From Hippopus hippopus (Eukaryota; Mollusca; Bivalvia; Cardiida; Cardiidae), in NCBI GenBank assembly GCA_946811185.2, contig OX328099.1:14225859-14289858 (forward strand): a stretch of DNA of 64,000 nt, given 5' to 3'. Positions 11,505 to 21,600 of this stretch are shown here, one piece after another. The translations under genes were made by a program, and so were the position numbers. Under the pieces are notes generated by a model. It had not been told where the DNA came from, searched no databases, and saw only the letters and a list, made by a program, of their open reading frames with translations. Position 1 is the stretch's first letter. Every line of letters begins with the position of its first letter.

Positions 11505-11725
11505 AACCTTTATAGTGCCAAATAACCAAATGGATGTTTTCAGACCTGCAAAAAACCTGAATGTTTGCAGTATTTAGGCTGCTTTATTATCACAATATTT
11601 TAGGATAGCAGACAGTGTAGACTTAAGATCAGAAAGTTAAAAAAAGGCAGCTTCATCTTGATCTACACTGGCCACAAAAGAAGCTACATGTATACTGGTA
11701 GTCATGGAAGGCACCAGAAGGGCCA
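11505..11725 (+). mobile_element. MITE-C, palindrome centre altered
   Basis: TTTAACCTTTATAGTGCCAAAT; arms GTGTAGACTTAAGATCAG and CATCTTGATCTACACTG. Confidence 0.65.
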
Positions 11726-11953
11726 ACTCTATACCATGAAATCCTGACTTTCAACAAAAACTTGAGAAAGAAGCCTTTTGAAAACATTGTGGGAAAAGGA
11801 GAAAATGCTTGTAACCAGCATTATCTCCTTTTCCAACAATGTTTTCTACCCTTTCCAAAACAAATTTTAAATTATCAGTCATATGTAATTGGTTGTTGCA
11901 AATACCTTCAATTTGGACTAGTCTAAAATTTTGTTTCTCTGGTAAAGAGTCAA
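11723..11953 (+). mobile_element. MITE-A (F)
   Basis: AACTCTATACCATG to CTGGTAAAGAGTCAA; core intact with GGTGGGAAAAGG-type arms (GCTTGTAACCAGC). Confidence 0.85.
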
Positions 11954-12119
11954 AAGTTTTAACCAGGACGAAAGGTGGGAGACACTGCTAGAACAATGCA
12001 AGACTTTGACCACTATGGTAGTCTATTTGGCACAGAAAACAACAACAACTCATCATGGGTATCTAGGCTAATGCTTATAACAAGAACACCTTATACGGAT
12101 ACCAACACTCGGCTGCTGT

Positions 12120-12515
12120 TGCTTTAAGTAAAGATTCTATATGTATTTTGAAAAAGGAACACAACTGTGTTATAGTAATTTGATGGTTACCTGACCCTGT
12201 TGTATGGATTTCCCTTTTAACACTCAACAACTAGTCCAATTTCGAAGTAAGGACATATATATTATAAAATGTCACAGTTTTTGAAAATTCTAAGTCAAAA
12301 AAGGGGCATAACTGTGTCAAAAATGTGTTGTTGGTTACCTGCCCCTGTTGTCTGAGTTCTCCTTTTGATAGTTAACAGCAAGTCTGAGTTTGAAGTAAAC
12401 ATCTTCAGTAATGACGGAGAGATTATAAAATGTCACAGGTTTTGCACTCCAACGACGCAGACGACGACAGGGCTGTGACAATACCTCAATGTTTTCTTCA
12501 ACATCACCCTAGCTA
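12120..12515 (+). mobile_element. tandem-core element, two units of about 180 bp
   Basis: The segment GGTTACCTG-CCCTGTTGT appears at 12187 and 12337; the 3' end CGACGACAGGGCTGTGACA and CACCCTAGCTAA fits the AGCTAA ending of HLEs. Confidence 0.6.
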
Positions 12516-12744
12516 ACAATGTGTATAAAAGATTGTCTTTATCAAAAATTACTTCTTAATAACCATACCTCATGTGCAGTATAACTTACTTTAAAATTGT
12601 TTAAAATACAGTGATTCAAAATGAAAATATCAATGGCTTTGGCAAATTCTATATCTTTGACATTCAGTAGAAGGTAACATTTTATGAAAAGCCTCTTCCA
12701 AAAACTAAAAAATCTTGAATCAATCAAACCTGAAGCACCTTTCA

Positions 12745-12950
12745 CAACTATTGTTGCCTTAGTGTCGAGTGTATCTCAAGATCAGACAGCACAAAATATG
12801 CAGTCTTATCTTTGATCCACACTGTCTGCTATTCTAAGACATTCTGGACAAAAATAACCTTGAAATTGCAGTTTTAATGGGTCTTATTTCTAAAATAAGA
12901 ATGTCTCGCGGGTTTATTTGACCCTCCTAGGATTAAATAGTAATACATGT
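12745..12950 (-). mobile_element. MITE-C, opposite orientation
   Basis: GAGTGTATCTCAAGATCAGAC ... GTCTTATCTTTGATCCACAC and a right end CTCCTAGGATTAAA. Confidence 0.6.
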
Positions 12951-13387
12951 TTGACACGTAAAACAAAAAACTTTCAGTATTAAATTATATGTAGTTTTTC
13001 TCCTAACAATACATGTATTTCAGTATAGTTTGATCCTTGAAACAGTATGTGCAATTTAACCCTTTATCTTTCAATCCAGAGTTATGACGGCTTTACAGTA
13101 TATTAGCACAGTAATGTATCATTTTTTCACATGGTGGCACAGTAAAATATCTTCTACAGAAAAAAAAAAGCAACTAATAGCTCTACAAACCTTTTTTTAT
13201 AAGCCGAGAACATTCACAAAACATGGGTAAACATGGTAAATACCTAAACTATAAACAATAGCTGGTTTAAAGCTAGCTATGTATTGCAAGATATGAATTG
13301 CTGCCCTTTATTGCACATTAGTTTTTTATCTTTAACTTTTACCATAATAAAAACATGCTCTATTTATAACCCCTATGAGGAATAATT
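12951..13387. other. no clear feature
   Basis: AT-rich; a MITE-A 5' scrap TTTAACCCTTTATCTTTCAATCC at 13051 may remain. Confidence 0.4.
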
Positions 13388-13614
13388 GAGTCATACTTTG
13401 CGAAAAGGGGGCTTAATGCATCTGCGAAAAGTAGTGTGGGCAGGGTGACCTGGGTCGAAACTTTGTTTGGTAAATTTTCTGCATGTCCAAGGACCATTCT
13501 ACCTCAAGAGTTGGATGAAATGGATTTTGTGGATCCACAATCATGTTATAACTTGCTTCATATAATTCTTAATAGAGATGCATTAAAGCCACTTTTGCCA
13601 CAGAATGGCTTGAT
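13388..13614 (+). mobile_element. MITE-B, inner palindrome partly deleted
   Basis: TTGAGTCATACTTTGCGAAAAG to CACAGAATGGCTTGA. Confidence 0.75.
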
Positions 13615-13831
13615 TGTTTTTGAAATCACCGGAAAAGAAATTAATGGCTTGTAAAAAACAACTGATTCGACTCAAACAGTGCTTTCCACATCATTCAAGA
13701 AGGTTATTTTCCTTCCCACAGATACTTCTCTTTACTTGTTCAAGTTGGTGACAAGTCTAAAAATAGCCTGTCTGTGAAAATTTGAACTTTACATGACAAT
13801 AATAGCTTACTCTTCCATAAACAAATGCTTT

Positions 13832-14054
13832 TTAACTCTTTACCTCACAACAAAAATATAGACTTGTCTAAATTCAAAGCATTTGCAGATGAAAATTCAA
13901 ATGTGGCTCCAATGATGGAATTTGTCTGTGATAGAAAACATTGTGGGAAAAGGAGAAAATGCTAGGCAACCAGCATTTTCTACATTTCCCATCATGTTTT
14001 CAAAAGGCTTCTTTCTCAGGGTTGCTCCCTCGGGATTGTTCAGTAAAGAGTTAA
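13832..14054 (-). mobile_element. MITE-A (R)
   Basis: TTAACTCTTTACCTCACAAC to CAGTAAAGAGTTAA; middle GCTAGGCAACCAGC. Confidence 0.88.
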
Positions 14055-14694
14055 ACAACTTCAACAAAAGTGAAAATATCAAAATTTGTGTATAAAGTAT
14101 CAACTCACTTTTTCTCTGATTTTTTTTTTTCTAAAAAAAGGCAAAACACTAACATCCTCTCATTTTAGTTATCATTTTGAAGTTTGATTTTTAATTGAAT
14201 GCAGTTTTACACACTGCACTTTAATGTTGTAAAAAATACATGTATATTCAGAAAATAATTATTTAAGTTATAAACAGCTAAATCTAGATCATTCCAGTAA
14301 CACTTTATATCTTATATGCACAGATTACTAAAAACTTATTCAAAATTTAAGAACACATTCCAACAAAGGATTATTGCAGGCAAGTGTACTTCACAGGTCT
14401 TTTGTATTCCTTCATTTATAAATGAATGTTTTACTTAGAAAACTAAGCAGCTAACAGTTGCACTCTCAAATACTAAAAACAGCTTCTGCATCTTTTTTTT
14501 TTTTCATGTCTGTAACAGACATGTCTTTTAACCGACTGATAAAACGCATATTTGAATTGCTTCCAGTTCACATTATCAAGATTAATAATATGATACGAGA
14601 GTAGTAGAGGTATTGCTTAAACGTAAGTCATATTTACCAGCAATTCTTAATACTGCTCTAATGCTATATTCAAATACTAGTAATTCTGATTGGA
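14055..14694. other. no feature seen
   Basis: AT-rich with T runs and one 19-bp palindrome, CATGTCTGTAACAGACATG at 14504. Within the region downstream of TMEM8. Confidence 0.45.
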
Positions 14695-14922
14695 TTAACT
14701 CTTTACCACATGAAAATTTTTTAGACTGGTCCAAATTGAAAGCATTTGCAGACGACAAATAAAATATGACTAAAATGATTGGATTTTTTCTGAAAGGTTA
14801 TTAAACATTGTTGGAAAAGGAGAAAATGCTGGTTACCAGCATTTTCTCCTTTTCCCACAATGTTTTCAAAGGTCCTATTTCCAAGGGTCGTTAAAATGTG
14901 GGATTGTGTGGTAAAGGGTTAA
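14695..14922 (-). mobile_element. MITE-A, intact reference copy (R)
   Basis: 228 bp including both TTAA. Ends TTAACTCTTTACCA and TGGTAAAGGGTTAA are inverted repeats. The centre is a near-perfect palindrome from AACATTG to CAATGTT, with arms AAAAGGAGAAAATGCTGG and a GGTTACC middle. Outside the palindrome the two halves differ: one carries GCATTTGCAGA and CCAAATTGAAAG, the other GGGTCGTTAAAA. No ORF; non-autonomous. The TTAA target and end structure suggest mobilisation by a piggyBac-type transposase (inference). Confidence 0.9.
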
Positions 14923-15082
14923 ATATTCTGCTTAAGCCAATAAGATGGCTTGAAAACTGAAAATAGAATTAAACTTGCTGAATACAACCCAACAGCCAAA
15001 GCAAATTTCAAAACTAGCAATCTGGTTGTTCTGTCTAAGCCATTCAGATGAATAGTCACTATGTTCAGATTTAAAATTTAAC

Positions 15083-15310
15083 TTAGCCCTTTCCGAAAAA
15101 AAGTCCCATACTTCAACATAACTAAATTAGATGACTTTTGAAAACACTGTGGGAAAAGGAGAAAATGCTGGTAACCAGCCTTTTCTCTGTTTCCCACGAT
15201 GTTTCTGGACCTTTCAAAGACAGTCCCAGCTAAACTGAGCTATATTTGTCATCTGCAAAATGATTTTACTATTAACAGGTCTAAAATTTTTTGTTTGCTA
15301 AATGATTCAA
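15083..15310 (+). mobile_element. MITE-A (F)
   Basis: TTAGCCCTTTCC to GTTTGCTAAATGATTCAA; left arm perfect, right arm CCAGCCTTTTCTCTG. Confidence 0.82.
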
Positions 15311-15548
15311 GTGATAGGTTAATTGTGGTCTCAGGACTTGACAGCCCTCAATTCCTACAGATTTACAGAAAGCATAAATACAAAAATGTGAATGAGTAAA
15401 TTAAAAAAGTAAGCAAATGTAAGAGAAAAAGCTGGGGTAAAACAATACAAGGTTGCCATGCAATAAAAAAATTAACTATCAATTTTTATCCTGACTTTTT
15501 AAATACTTGCAATAGAATGAGTAATAAGGTATTTCTGATAGGAATGAT

Positions 15549-15781
15549 CCTAAACTTTTTACCTATCAACCCTATGTTTTGACTTACATTAAGAGAAAAT
15601 GCTTTTGAAAACATTGTGGGACAAGGGGAAAATGCTGGTAACAGCATTTTCTCCTTTTTCCATAATGTTTCCCACCCTTCCAGACAAGTTTCATTTTCGG
15701 AGACATTCAATTTTTTGTCTGCAAATGCTTTCAATTTGAACATGCCTAAAATTTTGTAGTCTCACATTAAGTAAAGTGTTA
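15549..15781 (+). mobile_element. MITE-A (F)
   Basis: AACTTTTTACCTATCAACCC to AGTAAAGTGTTA. Joins the next copy through one shared border. Confidence 0.82.
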
Positions 15782-15986
15782 CTCTTTACCAGATCACAGA
15801 ATTTTAGACTCTTCACAACAAGTCCAGTATAGCTTGAAAAAAGAGGACTTTTCTTTGACACAGTATGAAACTTTTTGGGAAAGGAGAAAAATACTAGCAA
15901 CCAGCATTACCTCTTTTCCTGGAAATGTTTTCAAAACCACACTTTTTCAGGTTGGTCAAAACATAGGGCTGATTGGTTAAGGGTCT
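15779..15986 (-). mobile_element. MITE-A (R)
   Basis: TTACTCTTTACCAGATCAC to GATTGGTTAAGGG; tail-to-tail with the previous copy. Confidence 0.8.
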
Positions 15987-16223
15987 ACCAAGTACCTCCA
16001 GAAACAAACTTACAGCACAGAACTTTGAAAATACCCTTTTGAAATATGGAGCATAAAATACAATTTAAAACACAAACACAAAATATTAATGTAAACATCC
16101 AATAAAATAGAGAAATTGCTAAATTCTTTTCCATCCGGAAACAAGCCATGATTGAAAACGTTGTAGTGCAAGAAGAAATTACAAGTAACCTATTGCCTCT
16201 ATGTTTTCACACTTACTTGTGTA

Positions 16224-16445
16224 TTAACTCTTTACCACACAATCCCGAATTTTAATGATTCGGAGGAAGAAGCCTTTTGAAAACATTGTGAGAAAAGGAG
16301 AAAATGCTGGTAACTAGCATTTTCTCCACTTTCCCACAATGTTTTCTACCCTTTTAGAGTCTGGTATCATCTACTGAGCCACATTTGATTCATGGTCTTT
16401 AAATATGGACAAGCACGAAATTTTGTTGTTTTGGTAAAGAGTTAA
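16224..16445 (+). mobile_element. MITE-A (F)
   Basis: TTAACTCTTTACCACACAATCC to TTTTGGTAAAGAGTTAA, 222 bp. Confidence 0.9.
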
Positions 16446-16530
16446 GCCATTATTTATGTTGATTGTCCTTAATGTCACAAGGACATTTTAAAAGTCCTCA
16501 GCTGTGTTTGTTTCAGAGAGTAAAGAGTAT

Positions 16531-17216
16531 AAACCCATTACCATACAATCTCATGTTTAAACTATTTACTAGATGACAAAATTTTAAAATAGTCTAATTT
16601 GAAAGCATTTGCAGATGACAAATTATTTGTGCACAAACTAATGGTTGTTGTCAATGAATGGGTATAAGATATGGAATGGAAAAAGACACAACACTGGTTA
16701 CCAGCATTTTATTTCATGCTTTCAAGAAATATCGGAGAAATATTTTTCGATATTTCATGGTTACGACCAGTGAAAATACTGATTTTTATATTCAAACTCT
16801 TCAATTGAAGGCGGAAACAGTTATTCCCGCGCACTAGATACCTAGGTAAAATGCGTGTGCCTCACAACCAGATGGAAATATGACATAATTTACCTTACAT
16901 TTCTCACGCTTGATGTAATATTGTAATGTGTTGCTATGCGGCAGGGGTACGCCACAAGGAATAACTGAAAAGAACTGTACTGGATTTTTTTCGGTGAAAG
17001 ATCGAAATTTTTTCAAATCGTGAACATCATCGGTAATACTTTCACTCATGGCTGCGCCACTTGTGAAAATATTACCGATGATGTTCAGTCGATTAAATAA
17101 ATTTCGATCTTTCACCATAAAAAACAAATATCCTCTATGTCTCCTTTTCCCACCATGTTATCAAAAGCCTTTTTATTAGGTTCGGTAAAACTATGGATTG
17201 TTGTTGTGGGGAATAA
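16531..17216 (-). mobile_element. MITE-A (R) split by a foldback insertion
   Basis: A short F-type end (AACCCATTACCATACAATC) leads into R sequence from 16557 (TTTAAACTATTTACTAG) to GGTTACCAGCATTTT at about 16716. The right arm CTCCTTTTCCCACCATG resumes at 17141. The inserted piece is annotated separately. Confidence 0.75.
16720..17139. mobile_element. foldback element nested in MITE-A
   Basis: About 420 bp between CAGCATTTT and TCTCCTTTTCCC of one MITE-A arm. It opens with a hairpin GAAATATCGG...CGATATTTC and contains a second, 125-bp inverted repeat (16993-17117) with arms GGTGAAAGATCGAAATTT and GAACATCATCGGTAATA. The short ORF here arises from the palindrome. Confidence 0.6.
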
Positions 17217-17415
17217 ATGACCCTTGGATGGAGTGCTATTGAAAATATTGAGAAAAAAAGAAAACAATGTGGGTAACCATCATTTTCCTTTTTTCCAACA
17301 ATGTTTTCCACCCTTCAAAAGGCAAGTCTCATCATTTGAGCCACAATTTATCTAACATCTGCAAACTCTTCCAATTTGGACTGGTCTAAAATTGTGTTGA
17401 TTGGTAAAGTATTAA
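17217..17415 (+). mobile_element. MITE-A (F), 5' end lost
   Basis: ACCCTTGGATGG start, core GGGTAACCATCATTTTCC, end GATTGGTAAAGTATTAA. Confidence 0.78.
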
Positions 17416-17685
17416 GCCAAAACAGCATGTACACAAGCTGCTGCACAGTGCTATCATACCACATAATTACATGCGTGATTTTCTAACTTGTGAGCAAAAC
17501 AAAATAAAGAGGAGAATAAAAAAGCATCTATGACAAGCTACCTTTCCCTGATACTTTTGAAGGTTTCTTAACATTTTTTCAACAAAAAATAAACAGTACT
17601 TTCCTCTCTTAAGCAAACCCAAAGTTTATTTTTCTTGTATTTAGTAGTGTGCCAAGATAAAAAAGAACATAAAAAAAACACTCAC

Positions 17686-17896
17686 TTAACCGTTTACCAA
17701 ACAAGAACCTCAAGGACATGAGCTTGAGAAAGCATTGGCGGAAAAGGAGAAATTTTCTCCTTTTCACACAATGCTTTCTGCCCTTTTTAAAACAAGTCTC
17801 ATTACTAGTTTTATTTTGTGCCACATTTAAATTTCTCTTCTACAAGTCCTTCCATGTGAACAAGACTAGGATTTTTGTTGTATGGTAAAGGGTCAG
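17686..17896 (+). mobile_element. MITE-A (F), shortened palindrome
   Basis: TTAACCGTTTACCAAACAAG to ATGGTAAAGGGTCAG. The centre is reduced to GGAGAAATTTTCTCC, a perfect shorter hairpin lacking the GCTGGTTACCAGC middle. Confidence 0.85.
17810..17815 (-). promoter_or_regulatory. candidate poly(A) signal AATAAA for TMEM8
   Basis: First AATAAA on the gene strand that I find downstream of the stop, about 460 bases away. It lies inside a MITE-A copy (17686-17896), so the element may supply the signal. There is no direct evidence of cleavage here. Confidence 0.25.
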
Positions 17897-17929
17897 TAAC
17901 CCTACCAAAAGCTTGGAGTGATGTTCAAA

Positions 17930-18205
17930 CCTGATATGTATTATGCACAAAAATCTCTTAAGTCAAAGGGGAGATAATTCTTGCATGCCCATAAAAAGAC
18001 ATCCCAAAACTGTCTCATGCATGTCTACAGTTTCTGGTAGTGGTTGAACAAAGTTTCAGTAAAATGACAGCAAAACTGAAGAGGAAGATTGCAGCACAAA
18101 ATTACCTATGTACTAGCCACAGACAGATTGACAGACATATAGATGGACATAATTTTGTTTTGTTGGGAAATCATGAGGCAATTGCTCTTGACTAGTAGAA
18201 GCATA
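17930..18205 (+). mobile_element. possible HLE-like tail
   Basis: Tracts such as CAGACAGATTGACAGACAT before GACTAGTAGAAGC resemble HLE 3' parts. Weak. Confidence 0.3.
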
Positions 18206-18275
18206 AAATCATCTGGCTAAAATTCAAAAATTATTATCATTTCAACAATACTTTTATATATATCAGGGAAAAGTG

Positions 18276-18647
18276 TTAATCTGGTGGAACATATGCAGGG
18301 TTCTCCCCAGATTCAATCTGCTCGGTTACAGTTGCTATGTGACCATTAGAAGTGTTAGTGTATGAGTCAAGAATAATTCTGTTACTGTTAACATTGTTAG
18401 TGTCTGTGTTAGTATTTCTTTGTGCCTCCAAATCTATACCTTTCTCCTTCTTGTTTGGCAGCAGAAACACTATGGATGTTGACATGGCAATATGCCATAG
18501 ACTGTGTGTTATTTTGTAGTTTTCTTTAGTTTCTAAAAATGCAAAGAGAACCAGTCCAGCAATGGCAAGCAGAAGGCCTGGCAGAAGATGAATGAGGAAG
18601 TATCGCTTAGATGGAAAAAGCTTCCGCTCCTTCTTGCACCGAAAACC
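18276..18647 (-). CDS. TMEM8: TMEM8 exon 11: last membrane segments, C-terminal tail and stop
   Basis: Acceptor CTCATTTCAG. Encodes [35 protein letters not shown] (the His-x3-His end of the CREST pattern) and [10 protein letters not shown] polar tail rich in Asn/Thr ends in AYVPPD and TAA at 18278-18276. The tail is longer than in vertebrate homologues and carries no motif I recognise. Confidence 0.93.
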   Translation of the reverse strand, partial: GFRCKKERKLFPSKRYFLIHLLPGLLLAIAGLVLFAFLETKENYKITHSLWHIAMSTSIVFLLPNKKEKGIDLEAQRNTNTDTNNVNSNRIILDSYTNTSNGHIATVTEQIESGENPAYVPPD

Positions 18648-21600
18648 CTGAAATGAGAGTTACTGTTTTGTGTGAATGGTGTTAACACATCTTTCAACGG
18701 TCTTTCAGTCATATTGCAGTAACTGCTAACCTCTTCATGCATTTCATGGGTTTCAGCAGTGCATAGCTTGGATTGTACAGTTCCTTGCCAAAGGACACTC
18801 AGGCAACACAAGCAAGGATCAATACTAGAGCCTCTGAATTACAGAGCCAATACTTTAACCACCCAGTAACTTTGGAGTCTAATCGAATTATAAATATATC
18901 TTTACCAGATAAGACTTTTCATATACAATCTGATACAAACATTTTCAGTAAAACAAAACAAAGTACTGTCAAATCTATGTTTTTCATGACAAATAAGACT
19001 GTACTTTAACTATTTCTAAAACATTATCATAACCCTTTACCACACAATCCCGAGGTTAAACAACCCGTAGAAAAAAAGCTTTTGAAAACATAGTGGGAAA
19101 AGAAGAAAATGATGGAAGCGAGCATACTTCCTGCTTTCCCAACTATGTTTTCTACCCTCTCAAAGGCAAATCAAACTTTTGAGCCATATTTAGTTTGTCA
19201 TCTGCTTAATCTTTCAATTTGGAGGTGTCAAAAATTTTGTCGTATGGTAAAGAGTTAACTTAATCCCTTTCAGGCAGAAATTATATACCTTTAAACGAGT
19301 TCAATGGTTTTTTCCCATATCTGGTTTATACATTGTTCAATCTCCAGAAAAACCAAACATATGAAGGAAAGAAAGGTAAAATTTCATAAACAAAACATTG
19401 CAGAGCAAAAAATGCTAATGTTTCCTTTTCCTAAATGTTTACTGATAAGTTGAAAAATCTTCTGTGTATAAAAAGGGAAGTAAACTAAGGCATACCACAC
19501 ATACCCAAGATAAAAACATAATGGCAGCTGCAAGACCAGCTGGAACAGCAAACACAAGAAGTCCATGTCTGTCATATTCCACGCCTACTGCCACACCCAA
19601 TACTCCCATCACATGGGCAAATGACCTTGGGTGTGACCCCAGGTCAGCCATTGCCAACATGGTTACAAGGAAAGAACTGATTGACCCAAGAAAGTCAGCA
19701 AAACTCAGAACGTCATACTTGAACATGCAGTAATAGATCAGATTGCTAGCATCACAGGCATGGTAAAACTGAAAAACAGAATTAAAACTCTTTCACACAC
19801 AATCCTGAGTTTTAATGCCCTTGACAGAGAAGACTATTAGTTACTGTTGGTAACCAGTATTTTCTCAATTTCCCACAATGTTTTCCAATCTTTCTGAATC
19901 AAATACCATCATTTTCACTACACGTAATTTGTCTGCAAATCTGTTCAAAATGGACAAGTCTTAACTTTTGTTGTTTTGTAAAGAGTTAACATCTTACCAC
20001 ACATGGCCAACTTTTAAGACCTTGAAAAAGAAGACTTTTGAAAACATTGTGGGAAAAGGAGAAAATGCTGGTTACCAGCATTTTCTCCTTTTCCCACAAT
20101 GTTTTCTACCCTATCAAAGACAACTTCCACAATTTTAGCCACATTCAATTTGGCATCTGCATATGCTTCTGGTGTGGACAGGTCTAACTTTTGTCATGTG
20201 GCAAAAGGTTAAGAAGACAAGCAATTGACTGCCTTGTCATTCTGAAATTATTTTCTCTTTTTAAATCTTTACCAAAGAATCCCATGTTGTAACCAGCCTG
20301 GGTCAAAAGCTTTTGAAAACATTGTCGGAAAAGAAGAAAATGCTGGTTACCATAATGCAAAATTTTAGACTGGTCTAACTTGAAAGTACATGCAGACTAC
20401 AAATTAACTGTTACTCAAATGAAAGTTTCAGTTTGTGAAAGGGTAGAAAACACTGTGGAAAAGGGAAAAATGCTCAGCACTTTCAATCAGGGTCATTTAG
20501 GATCATGTAGTAAAGATTTAAACTTTGTAAACATGCTTATGTAACTTTGTCAAAGAGGACACAGGATAGATAAAAATCTGACAGCATAGGATATGCAGCC
20601 TAACCTGGGACCTACAGGTATTTGGAGAAACATTCTTGAGGAAAATAAAAAATCCTTAGATGAGCCAAAAACGTTTAGCCAATCAGAAATCTTGTATCCT
20701 TAAGATCTAGAGCATTGTTGAGAATAAGACTAAGAATGGTATTACAAATGGTTGGTGAATACTTATCCAGGTATCTTTTGATTGCATATTACATTTTTCA
20801 TACAGAAAACAGGGTAGCACTTACAGTAGAGAAAAACATTGTGTATGCATACACAAGTGCTTCCACATAAAACTTTCTGTAGATTGCTAAAGTTATTGCT
20901 GGAATGAAGAACAAGTTGCTGAGTGTGAGCAGAAGGACGGCTAGTAACTCTTCCTGGTCGGACCGAGCCTCTCTACCGTCTGTACAACCATACCCACGCC
21001 AACCTGTAAGTAAAAGTGTAATGTGAATAAATGCTGTTGCCCTTGTCATACTCTGTGCTCTGTGTAAAGGGGGAATAAAGCATCTGCAAAAAGGTATTGA
21101 CCCAGGTCAGCCTGTGCAGTCTATGCAGGCCAATCTGAATCAAAACTTTATGCTACTGGTTAATTTTCTGCATGTCATAGGACCAGTTTATTTCAGGATT
21201 CAGTCAGTTGTCAGAGAGAATGGATTTTATGAATCCATAATTATGTGATGATTTGCTTGGTATAATGCATCACAGAGATGCAGTAAACCCCCTTTTCCCA
21301 GAGCAATGTTCAAGTAGTTTTTTTTCAGCAGAAGAATTCATTTGAAACTGACTCATTACCTCCTACAGGATACTTTTTCATCTTGAAGCAGGATATTATT
21401 TAAAAAAAAATATTAGCAAAAGACTACTTTTGGAAACACTGTAGCAAAAGGAAAACTTGCTTATGAAAAGGAATAGGCCCCTTTGTAACAAGTTCCCAGA
21501 TGTATCCTTGTGGTAAACCTTTCTTCAAGTTGATGATCTATGTTAAACATGGTGGTTTTCATACATCTTCTGACAAGGGATCATATATACACAATATACC

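Noticed and set aside
16834..17127. 97-codon minus-strand ORF
   Set aside because: Lies across the inverted repeat of the nested foldback element; no homology recognised.
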